A stretch of 64,000 nt of DNA from Bifidobacterium erythrocebi. GTDB taxonomy: Bacteria; Actinomycetota; Actinomycetes; Actinomycetales; Bifidobacteriaceae. A program made the translations under genes and the position numbers. Of the stretch, positions 46,615-57,445 are shown one piece after another. How positions within the stretch are numbered: position 1 is the stretch's first letter; every line of letters begins with the position of its first letter. The stretch lies in the NCBI RefSeq assembly GCF_012932675.1, contig NZ_JAAIIF010000006.1:62001-126000 (forward strand). Reading direction: 5' to 3'. Below the pieces are notes generated by a model that saw nothing but the letters and a program-made list of their open reading frames with translations, made no database searches and had not been told where the DNA came from.

Positions 46615-47994
46615 GTGGCTAAAGGCGCATCAATATCAGGATTTCCAGAGTGGCTCCCCTCTGAACGTGTTGTGGAGCAGCGTGTCATCGACACGCTCCG
46701 TGAAGTATTCGAGCTCAATGGCTTCCTCGGCATCGAGACAAGAGCCGTGGAAACTGGGGCTTCGCTGCTGAAGAAGGGCGAGACCAGCAAAGAGATCTAT
46801 CTGCTGAGTCGTCTGCAGGATGTCGGCAACGAATCCGACACTCCGATTGAGGAGCGACTCGGCCTGCACTTCGATCTGACCGTGCCGCTGAGCCGGTACG
46901 TGGTCGAGCATTCGGGCGATCTCGCATTCCCGTTCAAGCGTTGGCAGATCCAGAAGGTGTGGCGTGGCGAGCGCCCGCAGGAGGGCCGTTTCCGCGAGTT
47001 CGTCCAGGCCGACATCGATGTGATCGGCAACGGCGATCTGCCGGACCACTACGAGGTGGAACTGCCGCTGGTCATGGTCTCCGCGTTGGAACGCCTGCGC
47101 GAGTTCGGCCTGCCCAAGGCGACCGTGCATGCGAACAACCGCAAGCTTTCCGAAGGCTTCTACCGTGGCCTGGGCCTTGACGACATCGAGGGCGTGCTGC
47201 GTGAGATCGACAAGCTCGACAAGATCGGTGCCGACGAGGTGGCCAAGCTGCTCGTCGAGACCTGCGGCGCGAGCGAGAGCCAGGCGCAGGCCTGCCTCGA
47301 ACTGGCCGAGCTGACCGCCGCCGACGGCACCGAGCTGGCCGAGAAGTTCGACGCCCTTGCCGCCAAGCACGGCATCTCCACCGATTCCGAGGCATACACG
47401 CTGGCCCGCGAGGGTCTGGACACGCTGGCCATGATCGTCGATCAGGCCGCTGCTATCCGCCCGGGCTCCGTCATCGCGGATCTTAAGATCGCCCGCGGCT
47501 TGGACTACTACACCGGTTCCGTGTACGAGACCTTCCTCGACGGCGCCGCATCCCTCGGCTCCATCTGCTCCGGCGGACGTTACGACAATCTCGCCTCCCA
47601 GGGCAACCGCAAGTACCCGGGCGTGGGTCTGTCCATCGGCCTGAGCCGACTGGTCAGCTACATGCTGCATACGGCCGGCGCTCACGCCAACCGCGTGTCC
47701 CCGGCGAGCGTGCTCGTTGCAGTGTGGAACGAAAGCGAGCGTGCCGAGTCCAACGCCATCGCCAACGCGCTGCGCGCCCGTGGCATCGCCGCCGATGTGG
47801 CACCTACCGCCGCCAAGCTGGGCAAGCAGATCAAGTACGCCGACAAGCTCGGCATTCCGTACGTGTGGTTCCCCGGCCAGGAGGGTGCCGGCGACGAGGT
47901 GAAGAACATCGTTTCCGGCGAACAGAAGCCGGCTGACCGCACGTCGTGGGAGCCCGATACTGTTAATGCCCGGCAAACCGTTGTTATTGATTGA
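46615..47994 (+). CDS. hisS: Histidyl-tRNA synthetase
   Basis: A 459-residue class II aminoacyl-tRNA synthetase. Motif 2 is RWQIQKVWRGERPQEGRFREF, the HisRS-specific block is ARGLDYYTGSVYE and motif 3 is YPGVGLSIGLSRL. The reading frame is open far upstream through the antisense of the DUF349 gene, which is not coding. The GTG at 46615 gives the expected VAKGASISGFPEWLP start. TATATT lies 6 nt before it and TTGACG further upstream (14-bp spacer), with no Shine-Dalgarno, so leaderless expression is likely. It is transcribed with aspS, 41 bp downstream. Confidence 0.95.
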   Translation: MAKGASISGFPEWLPSERVVEQRVIDTLREVFELNGFLGIETRAVETGASLLKKGETSKEIYLLSRLQDVGNESDTPIEERLGLHFDLTVPLSRYVVEHSGDLAFPFKRWQIQKVWRGERPQEGRFREFVQADIDVIGNGDLPDHYEVELPLVMVSALERLREFGLPKATVHANNRKLSEGFYRGLGLDDIEGVLREIDKLDKIGADEVAKLLVETCGASESQAQACLELAELTAADGTELAEKFDALAAKHGISTDSEAYTLAREGLDTLAMIVDQAAAIRPGSVIADLKIARGLDYYTGSVYETFLDGAASLGSICSGGRYDNLASQGNRKYPGVGLSIGLSRLVSYMLHTAGAHANRVSPASVLVAVWNESERAESNAIANALRARGIAADVAPTAAKLGKQIKYADKLGIPYVWFPGQEGAGDEVKNIVSGEQKPADRTSWEPDTVNARQTVVID

Positions 47995-48035
47995 TGAATC
48001 GATGAATCATCGATGAAATTGGGAGTATGCAAAGC

Positions 48036-49835
48036 ATGAGCCAGACGGCATATAGAACACATCATGCCACTGAAGTCACCGAGGCTCTCGTCGGCCAGAA
48101 GGTCACCCTGTCCGGTTGGGTCGACCGTCGCCGCGACCATGGTGGAGTCGCCTTTATCGATCTGCGCGATTCCTCCGGCCTGGTGCAGGTCGTCATCTAC
48201 GACGAGGAGCAGGCGCGTCCGCTGCGCTCCGAGTTCGTGATCCAGGTCACCGGCGAGGTGCGCCTGCGTCCGGAAGGCAACGAGAACGAGCATCTTGCCA
48301 CCGGCAAGATCGAGGTCGTGGCCGAGGACATCACGGTGCTCGCCAAGTCCGACGCCCTGCCGTTCCAGGTGTCCACCGCGCTGGAGAACGAGTCCGAGAA
48401 CAAGCTGCCGGGCGAGGAAGTGCGTCTGAAGTACCGTTACCTCGACCTGCGCCGCCCGGGCATGCAGCGCAACCTGAAGCTGCGCTCCGACATGGCCAAG
48501 GCCGCCCGTCACGCACTTGAGGATCTGGACTTCACCGAGGTCGAGACCCCGACGTTCATCAAGTCCACTCCGGAAGGCGCACGCGACTTCGTGGTGCCGG
48601 CCCGTCTGGTGCCGGGCTCCTGGTACGCGCTGCCGCAGTCCCCGCAGCTGCTCAAGCAGCTGCTCATGGTATCCGGTGTCGAGCGCTACTACCAATTCGC
48701 CCGCTGCTACCGTGACGAGGACTTCCGTGCGGATCGCCAGCCCGAATTCACCCAGCTGGATATGGAAATGGCCTACGTGGATCAGGAAGACGTGATGGCC
48801 ATGGCCGAAAAGGTCATCGCCGCCATCTGGAAGGCCGCCGGCTATGAGGTCCAGCTGCCGTTGCCGCGCATCACCTGGCAGGAAGCCATGGATAAGTACG
48901 GCTCCGACAAGCCCGACCTGCGTTTCGGCAACCCGATCATCGAGCTGACCGACTACTTCAAGAACACCCCGTTCCGTGTGTTCCAGGCCCCGTATGTGGG
49001 TGCCGTGCTCTTCAAGGGCGGTGCCTCCACGCCTCGCCGTCAGTTCGACGCCTGGCAGGAATGGGCCAAGCAGCGTGGCGCCAAGGGCCTCGCCTATGTG
49101 CAGTTCACCGCCGACGGCGAGCTCAAGGGCCCCGTGGCCAAGAACCTGTCCGACGAGGAGCGCGCCGGCCTGAAGGAAGCCGTTGGCGCTGAGGACGGCG
49201 ACGCCGTGTTCTTCGCCGCAGGTGCCCGCGAGTCCTCCCAGCTGCTGCTGGGTGCCGCCCGTGTGGAGCTCGCCTCCCGCGCCGGCCTGCTCGACCCGAA
49301 GAAGTTCGCCTTCACCTGGGTCGTGGACTTCCCGCTGTTCAAGCCGACCGACGATCCGGACGACGACGATGTGGCTGTCGGCCACTCCAAGTGGACCTCC
49401 ATGCACCACCCGTTCACCATGCCGTCCAAGGATTGGATCGACAAGTTCGATAAGGATCCGGAACACGCCATGTCCGACTCCTACGACATCGTCTGCAACG
49501 GCGAGGAGATGGGCGGCGGCTCCGTGCGTATCCACCGCGACGACATCCAGGACCGCGTGCTCAACGTGCTCGGCATCAGCAAGGAAGAGGCCGAAGACAA
49601 GTTCGGCTTCCTGCTGGAGGCCTTCAAGTACGGTGCACCGCCTCACGCGGGCATCGCACTGGGCTGGGATCGTACCGTGTCCATCCTTGCCGGCGCCCCG
49701 TCCATCCGCGACGTCATCGCCTTCCCGAAGGCCGGCGGCGGACGTGACCCGCTGACCGGCGCCCCGGCTCCGATCTCCGACGAGCAGCGCGCCGAGACCG
49801 GCGTCGACTACGACCCGGATGAGGATGAGGACTGA
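48036..49835 (+). CDS. aspS: Aspartyl-tRNA synthetase
   Basis: A 599-residue class II synthetase with an N-terminal OB-fold anticodon-binding domain ([24 protein letters not shown]), motif 2 [16 protein letters not shown], a bacterial GAD insertion domain (about 300-420) and motif 3 [15 protein letters not shown]. The ATG at 48036 has GGGAG 10 nt upstream. An ATG at 48027 is an alternative. Whether it is discriminating or also makes Asp-tRNA-Asn cannot be judged from this window. Confidence 0.96.
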   Translation: MSQTAYRTHHATEVTEALVGQKVTLSGWVDRRRDHGGVAFIDLRDSSGLVQVVIYDEEQARPLRSEFVIQVTGEVRLRPEGNENEHLATGKIEVVAEDITVLAKSDALPFQVSTALENESENKLPGEEVRLKYRYLDLRRPGMQRNLKLRSDMAKAARHALEDLDFTEVETPTFIKSTPEGARDFVVPARLVPGSWYALPQSPQLLKQLLMVSGVERYYQFARCYRDEDFRADRQPEFTQLDMEMAYVDQEDVMAMAEKVIAAIWKAAGYEVQLPLPRITWQEAMDKYGSDKPDLRFGNPIIELTDYFKNTPFRVFQAPYVGAVLFKGGASTPRRQFDAWQEWAKQRGAKGLAYVQFTADGELKGPVAKNLSDEERAGLKEAVGAEDGDAVFFAAGARESSQLLLGAARVELASRAGLLDPKKFAFTWVVDFPLFKPTDDPDDDDVAVGHSKWTSMHHPFTMPSKDWIDKFDKDPEHAMSDSYDIVCNGEEMGGGSVRIHRDDIQDRVLNVLGISKEEAEDKFGFLLEAFKYGAPPHAGIALGWDRTVSILAGAPSIRDVIAFPKAGGGRDPLTGAPAPISDEQRAETGVDYDPDEDED

Positions 49836-49862
49836 TCTCTCCCTATAAACGGATATAACAGA

Positions 49863-49900
49863 CAAGCGCCAGGCCGTGCATTCGTGCGGTCTGGCGCTTG
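49863..49900 (+). terminator. Terminator after aspS
   Basis: A 14-bp stem with one G:U pair and a 10-nt loop, 28 bp after the stop codon. Confidence 0.85.
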
Positions 49901-49996
49901 CCGTTTCGCCTCTGATATCGACATTTCCGCAGAAGTTCACCTGCCGTTCTCACAGCCGTATGCGATGCGACACTCCGTGTGGCTAGCGTCGGAGCC

Positions 49997-50137
49997 ATGA
50001 ACGGTTATCTGTGGACGCATATGCATGATTGGTTTGTCCGGAACGTTCCGGAACAGGTATTCTTCACGGCCGTGGGCGCGGCCGTGGCGGTCTCGATTGT
50101 CGTCATCGCGGCGCTGCGCATGACGATGCTGGACTGA
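49997..50137 (+). CDS. Small membrane ORF
   Basis: A 46-residue ORF with an amphipathic start (MNGYLWTHMHDWF) and one hydrophobic stretch (VFFTAVGAAVAVSIVVIAAL). TAGCGT lies 7 nt before the ATG and GGAG lies 2 nt before it. No family was recognised. It sits between the aspS terminator and the ABC operon. Confidence 0.45.
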   Translation: MNGYLWTHMHDWFVRNVPEQVFFTAVGAAVAVSIVVIAALRMTMLD

Positions 50138-50307
50138 TTCCGCCGAACCGTCCGATCCGTCAATTTGTCAGGACGGGTACGTTCCCGTGTACTCCCGCAC
50201 ATTGTCCCTGCACTCCGCGCCAAGGGCGTAGCACGCACCATAAACGGCATGTTTCCACCGAATTCCGGCGTTGATGAGACGAAAACCGGATAGAAACATA
50301 CTTCGTT

Positions 50308-50313
50308 TATACT
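50308..50313 (+). promoter_or_regulatory. -10 box (TATACT) of the glutamate-type ABC operon
   Basis: TATACT ends 8 nt before the ATG at 50322. Together with the lack of a Shine-Dalgarno this suggests a leaderless transcript. Confidence 0.55.
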
Positions 50314-50321
50314 GTGCATCT

Positions 50322-51119
<798 letters not shown>

Positions 51120-51134
51120 GGAAGAGGGCAGAGT

Positions 51135-51962
51135 ATGAAGAAGACATGGTTCAAACGCGCGTTGGCGGCGCTGTGCGCGCTGACCTGCGTGGTTTCGCTT
51201 GCGGGCTGCGGTGCCGACGAGGGGAGCGACAAGATTCGCATCGGCATCAAATTCGACCAGCCCGGATTGGGATTCAAGAAGTCCGGCACCTACGTCGGGT
51301 TCGATGTGGACGTGGCCAAGTACATCGCCAAGAAGCTCGGCTACACCGAGGACGAGATCGTGTGGAAGGAGGCACCGTCCAAGCAGCGTGAGGCCATGCT
51401 GCAGAACGGCGACGTCGACTTCATCATCGCGACCTATTCCATCACCGATGAGCGCAAGAAGGTCGTGGATTTCGCCGGACCGTATTTTGTGGCCGGCCAG
51501 GACCTTCTGGTGCGTAAGGGCGAATCCTCCGTCAAGGGACCGGAGGATCTGAACGGCAAGCGTCTGTGCTCCGTGACCGGCTCCACCTCTGCCGTCACCG
51601 TCAAGGAGAAGTTCGCCAACGAGGTGCAGCTTATGGAGCAGCCCGGGTACGCCGAATGCGCGACCGCACTGTTCTCCGGCATCGTGGACGCGGTGACCAC
51701 CGACGACATCATCCTCGCGGGTCTTGCCTCCGCATCCCGCGGCCGCCTGCAGGTGGTGGGCAAGCCGTTCACCCAGGAATACTACGGCGTGGGCATCAAG
51801 AAGGGGCGCGACGATCTGAAGAAGAAGATCAACGCGGCCATCGTCTCCATGGAAAAGGACGGCTCCTGGAAGCGTGCCCTTGAAGACAACACCAAGGGCA
51901 CCAACTACAAGCCGAATCCGAAGTACAATCCGCCGGTGCCGAACGGAAAGGGGAACAAGTGA
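51135..51962 (+). CDS. Amino-acid ABC transporter substrate-binding lipoprotein (GluB type)
   Basis: A 275-residue lipoprotein with a signal peptide ending in LAGC (Cys at residue 25) and a family 3 solute-binding domain (VGFDVDVAKYIAKKLGY; later DAVTTDDIILAGLA). It captures a polar amino acid, probably glutamate by synteny. The stop overlaps the next start (TGATG), so translation is coupled. Confidence 0.92.
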   Translation: MKKTWFKRALAALCALTCVVSLAGCGADEGSDKIRIGIKFDQPGLGFKKSGTYVGFDVDVAKYIAKKLGYTEDEIVWKEAPSKQREAMLQNGDVDFIIATYSITDERKKVVDFAGPYFVAGQDLLVRKGESSVKGPEDLNGKRLCSVTGSTSAVTVKEKFANEVQLMEQPGYAECATALFSGIVDAVTTDDIILAGLASASRGRLQVVGKPFTQEYYGVGIKKGRDDLKKKINAAIVSMEKDGSWKRALEDNTKGTNYKPNPKYNPPVPNGKGNK

Positions 51963-52639
51963 TGCAGGACCTTACACTGCTGTTCACCGAATACAACGTG
52001 CCGGGCGCCTTCCTGGTGAACATCGAGCTGACCCTGTGGTCCGCGCTGTTCTCCATGATCCTCGGCGTCATCCTCGTCATGATGCGCATCTCGCCGGTCG
52101 CTTCGCTGCGTACCGTGGCGGGTGCGTACGTCGAACTGTTCAAGAACCTGCCGCTGACCATCATCATGGTGTTCATGGTGCTCGGCGCCTACGCGCAGCT
52201 CAAGCTCACCTTCTCCGACACGTTCACCACCAACTTCTTCTGGCTGGCGGTCACCGGCCTGAGCCTGTACACCGCCGCCTTCGTATGCGAGTCGCTGCGA
52301 TCCGGCATCAACACCGTGCCGATCGGCCAGGCCGAAGCCGCGCGAGCGCTTGGCCTGAGCTTCACGCAGTCCGCATTCCAGATCATCCTGCCTCAGACGT
52401 TCCGAGGCTCCGTCGCACCGCTGGGCAACACCTTCATCGCATTGCTGAAGAACTCCACCGTCGCGGCCGCGGCGTCCGTGGCGACCGAGACGTCGAGCAT
52501 GATGAGCGAGATGATCGAATACCATGCCGACCTGATTGTGCTGATCTTCCTGATCTTCGCATTCGGCTATGTGATCCTGATCATTCCGATCGGTCTGCTG
52601 ACGACCTATCTGTCCAACAAGCTCGCGGTGAGGAGGTGA
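51962..52639 (+). CDS. Amino-acid ABC transporter permease (GluC type)
   Basis: A 225-residue membrane permease of the HisM/GltK group with about five segments. The EAA-like loop is VPIGQAEAARALGLSFTQSAFQIILP. AAAGGGG lies 7 nt before the ATG at 51962; a GTG one codon upstream is an alternative. It pairs with the permease downstream. Confidence 0.93.
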   Translation: MQDLTLLFTEYNVPGAFLVNIELTLWSALFSMILGVILVMMRISPVASLRTVAGAYVELFKNLPLTIIMVFMVLGAYAQLKLTFSDTFTTNFFWLAVTGLSLYTAAFVCESLRSGINTVPIGQAEAARALGLSFTQSAFQIILPQTFRGSVAPLGNTFIALLKNSTVAAAASVATETSSMMSEMIEYHADLIVLIFLIFAFGYVILIIPIGLLTTYLSNKLAVRR

Positions 52640-52645
52640 CGCGCG

Positions 52646-53758
52646 ATGGCAGCAAACAACAATGAAAGCGCGGTGCTGTTCGATCAGCCCGGTCCCAAGG
52701 GACGCAAGATGATCAGCATCGCCAACTGGATCGCCGGAATCATCTTCGCCATCGTCGTGGTGCTGATTCTGATGCGTCTGCATAATCCGCCGGACGGCGA
52801 GAACCAGCTGAGCTGGGAACTGTGGAAGCCGGCGCTCGACGCCGAAGCCTGGACCGATTTCTACCTGCCGGGACTCTGGGCCACCATTCGCGCCTCGGCG
52901 CTGGCGGTGGTCGGTGCCGTGGCGTTCGGCCTGCTGTTCGGCATCGGACGACTGATGCCGAATCCGCTGATCCGCGTCGTCTCCGGCGCGATCGTCGAAT
53001 TCGCGCGTGCGGTTCCGGTGCTGCTGCTCATGATCTTCTTCTGGCGTTGGTTCGCCTCAGTGGGCGTGCCCAGCCCCGCCTACTGGTCCGTGGTGCTCGC
53101 CCTGGTGATCTACAACGGTTCGGTGGTCGCGGAACTGGTACGTTCCGGTGTCGGCAATCTGCCGGATGGACAGCGCGAGGCGTCGCTCGCCCTGGGCCTG
53201 ACCGAAACGCAGTCCCTGATGCAGATCGAGGTCCCGCAGGCCATCGTCGCCATGCTGCCCGCCGCGGTCACCCAGCTGGTCGTGGTGCTTAAGGATACCG
53301 CCCTCGGCTCCATCATCATGTACACCGATCTGCTGCAGCAGTCCCGCCGACTCGGCTCCATGTACTTCAACATCCTGCAGACGCTGGTCGTGGCCGGTGT
53401 GGTCTACTTCTTCGTCTGCTGGCTGCTGTCCCGACTGGCCGAATCGCTGCCGGCACGTCTCCAGCAGCACACCGCCGCGCCGACCGAGCCCGAACCCGTG
53501 GCCCCCATCGCGGCAGGCGATCCCTCCAACGTGAACCAGATCGCCGTGGCCAAGGAGGTCGAGGAGCTGCCGCTCGGCGGCACCGATCGCCAGTACCACG
53601 TGCATCATCGTGGCACCAACGCCTCGATCCACCAGTGGAGGCAGACCAAGTACGTGCAGGGATACGACGTGACGCACCCCGAATCGCAGGAGGAAGCCGA
53701 AAAGGACAAGCTGTTCAAGCTCCACCACAAGAAGGAGAACCACAGCGAGGAGGAGTGA
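52646..53758 (+). CDS. Amino-acid ABC transporter permease (GluD type) with long hydrophilic tail
   Basis: A 370-residue permease. Residues 20-285 hold five to six membrane segments with the EAA loop LPDGQREASLALGLTETQSLMQIEVP. The remaining 85 residues are a hydrophilic tail rich in His, Lys and Glu (ending LFKLHHKKENHSEEE). GluD homologues are usually near 270 residues. GAGGAGGT precedes the ATG. A hairpin terminator follows the stop. Confidence 0.92.
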   Translation: MAANNNESAVLFDQPGPKGRKMISIANWIAGIIFAIVVVLILMRLHNPPDGENQLSWELWKPALDAEAWTDFYLPGLWATIRASALAVVGAVAFGLLFGIGRLMPNPLIRVVSGAIVEFARAVPVLLLMIFFWRWFASVGVPSPAYWSVVLALVIYNGSVVAELVRSGVGNLPDGQREASLALGLTETQSLMQIEVPQAIVAMLPAAVTQLVVVLKDTALGSIIMYTDLLQQSRRLGSMYFNILQTLVVAGVVYFFVCWLLSRLAESLPARLQQHTAAPTEPEPVAPIAAGDPSNVNQIAVAKEVEELPLGGTDRQYHVHHRGTNASIHQWRQTKYVQGYDVTHPESQEEAEKDKLFKLHHKKENHSEEE

Positions 53759-53791
53759 TCCTCCGGCTGCCTTTGCGTAGGCCGGGTACAT

Positions 53792-53837
53792 GCAAGCCGT
53801 TCCGTATGAAGCCATTGCTTCGTGCGGAACGGCTTGC
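53792..53837 (+). terminator. Terminator after the glutamate-type ABC operon
   Basis: A perfect 13-bp outer stem and an inner 5-bp stem with a CATT loop, about 35 bp after the stop codon. Confidence 0.9.
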
Positions 53838-53956
53838 GGCGTTTATGAGGGCTATACTGGAACGCGGCGATCGACCCTGAAGGGCGGTCAGCCACGCAAC
53901 AGAGACGGCACGGCCAAGGCGGCCGGCACGCCGTCGACCCCGAATAAAGGAATATC

Positions 53957-55609
53957 ATGACAACATCCAACGGTGCATACGGCAATGCCGATGCAACCAC
54001 AGCAGAGAAACGCAATATGGAAGGTACGGCCAATGAGGCCGGCGTGGCCAGCACGGACGAAAGTCTGAACGCCCGCATCAAAACGCCGAAATCCAAGCGA
54101 CCGAACACGTGGGTCATCATCGTGGCGGTGGTGGCCGTCATCGCGATCATCGTCGGCGTGGTCGCCGTGGTCAACGGACGAAACGCCAAGCAGTCGGCAT
54201 CGAACAACGACACCGTGACCATCGGGCTCAAACTCGCGCCCCCCAGCCTCGATATCCGTCACCAATCCGGATCGGCCATCGAACAGGTGCTCATCGGCAA
54301 CGTGTACGAAGGACTGCTCAGCCGCGACAGCGACAACGCCGTGCAGCCGGGACTCGCGAAAAGCTGGGATATCTCCAAGGACGGCAAGACCTACACCTTC
54401 CACCTCAACCGGAACATGACGTTCTCCAACGGCGACAAGCTTGACGCCGATGACGTGGCATGGTCCATCAACCAGCTCAAGGAAAAGCAGTACTACAACG
54501 CCAACCAGGTGGAAAGCCTCACCAAGGCCGAAGCCGTCGACGCGAACACCGTGCGGCTCACCCTCAGCGCCCCGGACTCCAACCTGCTGTGGTACCTGAC
54601 CGGGCGCCCGGGCCTGGTATTCGACAAGGACGCCACCTACAACGCGAAGACCCAGGCTGTCGGATCCGGCCCATACACCGTCGAATCCTTCGACTCTGCC
54701 AGCAAGATGGTGCTCAAGGCCAACCCGAACTACTGGGGCGCCGCCCACAAGCCGGCCACGCAGCATGTGATCATCGACTTCATCACCGACGACAACGCGG
54801 CCGTCAACGCGCTGAAAAGCGGCGACGTGGACGTGCTCTCGCCGGTGAACGCCACCCTGGCGAAATCGCTCGACCCCAAGACCTACAAGGTCTCCACGGC
54901 CGACGGCAGCGACAAATTCGTGCTCGCCTTCAACTGCGCGAACAGCAAGCTCAAGGACAAGCGGGTGCGCCAGGCCATCCGCTACGGCATCAACCACAAG
55001 GAGATCATCGCTTCCCGAGGCGGTGTGGACGCTGCACTCGGCGGGCCGATCCCATCCGTGGACCCCGGCTACGAGGATCTGACCGACCTGTACCCATACG
55101 ATCTGGACAAGGCCAAGCAGCTCATGGGCGAAGCCGGCTACTCCACCGGCAAGCCGCTGAAACTCACCCTGACCTATGCCAACACCTACGGTACGGAACT
55201 TGGCGACCAGCTCAAGAGCCAACTCGCCAAGATCGGCATCGACCTGAACATCAACTACGTGGAGTTCTCCACCTGGCTGCAGGACGTGCATACCAACGGC
55301 GACTACGAGCTCTCGCTGGTGGACCATGCCGAAAGCCACGACTTCTACAAGTGGACCACGCCGGACTACTACTTCCATTACGACAACGAGACCGTGCAGT
55401 CGCTGTACGCCAAGGCGCTCGCGGCCACCAGCGAGAAGGATAGCGCCGAGTACCTCAAGCAGGCGGCGAGGACCGTCAGCGAGGATGCTCCGGCGGATTG
55501 GCTGTTCGCCTACCGCGTGACCGTGGCCTACAACAGGAACATCAAGGGATTCCCCAGCAAGCTCAGCCAGACCGTGCTGCCCCTGTGGCAGATCTCCAAG
55601 GCGGAATGA
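53957..55609 (+). CDS. Peptide/nickel-type ABC transporter substrate-binding protein
   Basis: A 550-residue family 5 solute-binding protein (ITIGLK-like start, GNVYEGLLSRDSD, FHLNRNMTFSNGDKLDADDVAWSI). Unlike most, it has no lipobox. A single membrane anchor lies near residues 52-73 after a 50-residue hydrophilic cytoplasmic segment. AAGGA lies before the ATG. First gene of a five-gene operon. The ligand (oligopeptide, dipeptide or metal) is not identifiable. Confidence 0.9.
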   Translation: MTTSNGAYGNADATTAEKRNMEGTANEAGVASTDESLNARIKTPKSKRPNTWVIIVAVVAVIAIIVGVVAVVNGRNAKQSASNNDTVTIGLKLAPPSLDIRHQSGSAIEQVLIGNVYEGLLSRDSDNAVQPGLAKSWDISKDGKTYTFHLNRNMTFSNGDKLDADDVAWSINQLKEKQYYNANQVESLTKAEAVDANTVRLTLSAPDSNLLWYLTGRPGLVFDKDATYNAKTQAVGSGPYTVESFDSASKMVLKANPNYWGAAHKPATQHVIIDFITDDNAAVNALKSGDVDVLSPVNATLAKSLDPKTYKVSTADGSDKFVLAFNCANSKLKDKRVRQAIRYGINHKEIIASRGGVDAALGGPIPSVDPGYEDLTDLYPYDLDKAKQLMGEAGYSTGKPLKLTLTYANTYGTELGDQLKSQLAKIGIDLNINYVEFSTWLQDVHTNGDYELSLVDHAESHDFYKWTTPDYYFHYDNETVQSLYAKALAATSEKDSAEYLKQAARTVSEDAPADWLFAYRVTVAYNRNIKGFPSKLSQTVLPLWQISKAE

Positions 55610-55610
55610 C

Positions 55611-56588
55611 ATGGGATTCGTGGCCAAGCGGTTCGGGCTGTTCGTAGCGGCTCTGTTCGGACTGTCGATACTGGTGTTCGTGGCATTGCGCATACTGCCC
55701 GGCGACGTCGCGGCCGTCATGGCCGGAACGAACGCCACGGCGGCCCGCATCGCCGCACTGCGTACGCAGATGGGACTCGACAGACCGCTGATCGTGCAAT
55801 ACGGCGATTGGCTCGCAGGACTCCTGCACGGCGACCTCGGCATGTCCGCCATCAGCGGCAAGTCGGTCGCCTCCCAGGTCGGCGCCCGTGCCGCGGTCAC
55901 GTTCCCGCTCATCGTACTCAGCCTTATCATCGCGCTGCTCATCGGCCTGCCGCTCGGATGCGCGGCCGTCATCACCAGAAACACGCGGCTGCGCGGGCTG
56001 TTCCACGCGCTCGCCATCGTCGGCGGTGCCGTTCCCGCCTTGTGGAGCGGCCTGCTGCTGATCCTGCTGTTCTCCCGCGGGTCGGGACTGCTGCCGGTCC
56101 TGCCCTCGCAGGGGTTCCCGAACAACGGCTGGGCGAATTTTGGGCGTGCGGCCGCTTCGCTGGTGCTGCCCGCATTGGCCACCGGCATTACCGCAGGCGC
56201 GGGCATCATGCGCTACACGCGTGCGGCGTTGGGCGATGCCGCGCAATCCCAGGCAGTGGCCATGGCGATGGCGTGCGGTATGACCCGCCGGCAGGCGCTG
56301 CTGCGCGTCGGTTTGCGTCTGTCGCTGCCGCAATTGGTGTCGGTCGCCGGATTGACGTTCGCCCAAATGGTGACGGGCGTGATGGTGGTCGAGAACCTGT
56401 TCGCGCTGCCCGGTCTTGGCGCGATGCTCGTCACCGACGTAGGCAACCGCGATCTGATCGCCGTGCAAAGCGAACTGTTCCTGCTGGCGGCGTTCTTCCT
56501 GCTGCTGGGACTGGTGGTCGATATGGCGCATCGCGTGCTCGACCCGCGGCTGAAGAACGCGTCCATCGGTTCGGGGGAGGTGCTGTGA
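55611..56588 (+). CDS. ABC transporter permease, DppB/NikB type
   Basis: A 325-residue integral membrane protein with about six segments. The typical N terminus (RFGLFVAALFGLSILVFVALRILPGD) and the EAA region (ACGMTRRQALLRVGLRLSLP) are visible. The start is 1 nt after the upstream stop, and its stop overlaps the next start, so the operon is tightly coupled. Confidence 0.93.
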   Translation: MGFVAKRFGLFVAALFGLSILVFVALRILPGDVAAVMAGTNATAARIAALRTQMGLDRPLIVQYGDWLAGLLHGDLGMSAISGKSVASQVGARAAVTFPLIVLSLIIALLIGLPLGCAAVITRNTRLRGLFHALAIVGGAVPALWSGLLLILLFSRGSGLLPVLPSQGFPNNGWANFGRAAASLVLPALATGITAGAGIMRYTRAALGDAAQSQAVAMAMACGMTRRQALLRVGLRLSLPQLVSVAGLTFAQMVTGVMVVENLFALPGLGAMLVTDVGNRDLIAVQSELFLLAAFFLLLGLVVDMAHRVLDPRLKNASIGSGEVL

Positions 56589-57445
56589 TGACTGCTGCCC
56601 GTGTGATCGTGCGCTCGATGTGGCGCAAGGCAAGCGGCAAATACGCGCTGATCGTGCTTGGGATATGGGTGATCGTCTCGCTCGTCTCGCTCGTCTGGAC
56701 CCCGCATGCGTTGCTCGATGCCGACGGGTTCCATGCCTGGCAGGCCCCTACGGGGGCGCATCCGCTGGGAACGGACGGCGTCGGTGCCGACGTGCTGAGC
56801 TGGCTGATGGCCGGATCGCGCACGAATCTCATCATCGCGGTGCTGACGGTCATCGTGGCCGGAGTGTTCGGTCTGGCGCTGGTCGCCGCCATGGTGTCGC
56901 GCGCATCGGCTCTGCGGTCCACATCGGTGGTACTGGTCGACGCGCTGATCTCGATTCCGACCGTGCTGATCGCCCTGATGCTCACCGTGCCGTTCGGCGC
57001 TTCGGCGGCGGTGATCGTGGCAGCATGCGGATTCGCCTATGGATTGAACCTGGCGCGTATCGTAAGACCTGCGGCCATGCTTGCCGCGCGTTCGCGGTAT
57101 GTGGAGTCGGCGGTGTGGTCGGGCGCTTCCGGCATGCGGGTGTTCCTGACGCATATCGTGCCCAATGCGATGCCGGTGCTGCTGGTGCAGCTGTCGATGA
57201 GCGCGGGCACGTCGATACTGGCCGAATCCGGCCTGACCTACCTGGGCGTCGGCGTGGGAGCGGGCGTGCCGAGCTGGGGACATTCCCTTGCCACATCCGT
57301 GAAATTCATCAGTATCTACCCGATGACCGTGCTGTGGCCCGGTCTGGTCGTGACGCTGACGGTGATTGCTTTGCATCTGTTCGGTGATGCGCTGCGTGAT
57401 GCGGCGGATCCGCTGACCAATCCCGAGCTGAGGGAGGCCGCATGA
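56588..57445 (+). CDS. ABC transporter permease, DppC/NikC type
   Basis: A 285-residue membrane permease, partner of the preceding one. Visible are HPLGTDGVGADVLSWLM, typical of the family, and the EAA region WSGASGMRVFLTHIVPNAMP. The ATG overlaps the upstream TGA by one base. A GTG one codon earlier is also possible. A much longer open frame upstream in this frame is antisense-like noise. Confidence 0.92.
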   Translation: MTAARVIVRSMWRKASGKYALIVLGIWVIVSLVSLVWTPHALLDADGFHAWQAPTGAHPLGTDGVGADVLSWLMAGSRTNLIIAVLTVIVAGVFGLALVAAMVSRASALRSTSVVLVDALISIPTVLIALMLTVPFGASAAVIVAACGFAYGLNLARIVRPAAMLAARSRYVESAVWSGASGMRVFLTHIVPNAMPVLLVQLSMSAGTSILAESGLTYLGVGVGAGVPSWGHSLATSVKFISIYPMTVLWPGLVVTLTVIALHLFGDALRDAADPLTNPELREAA

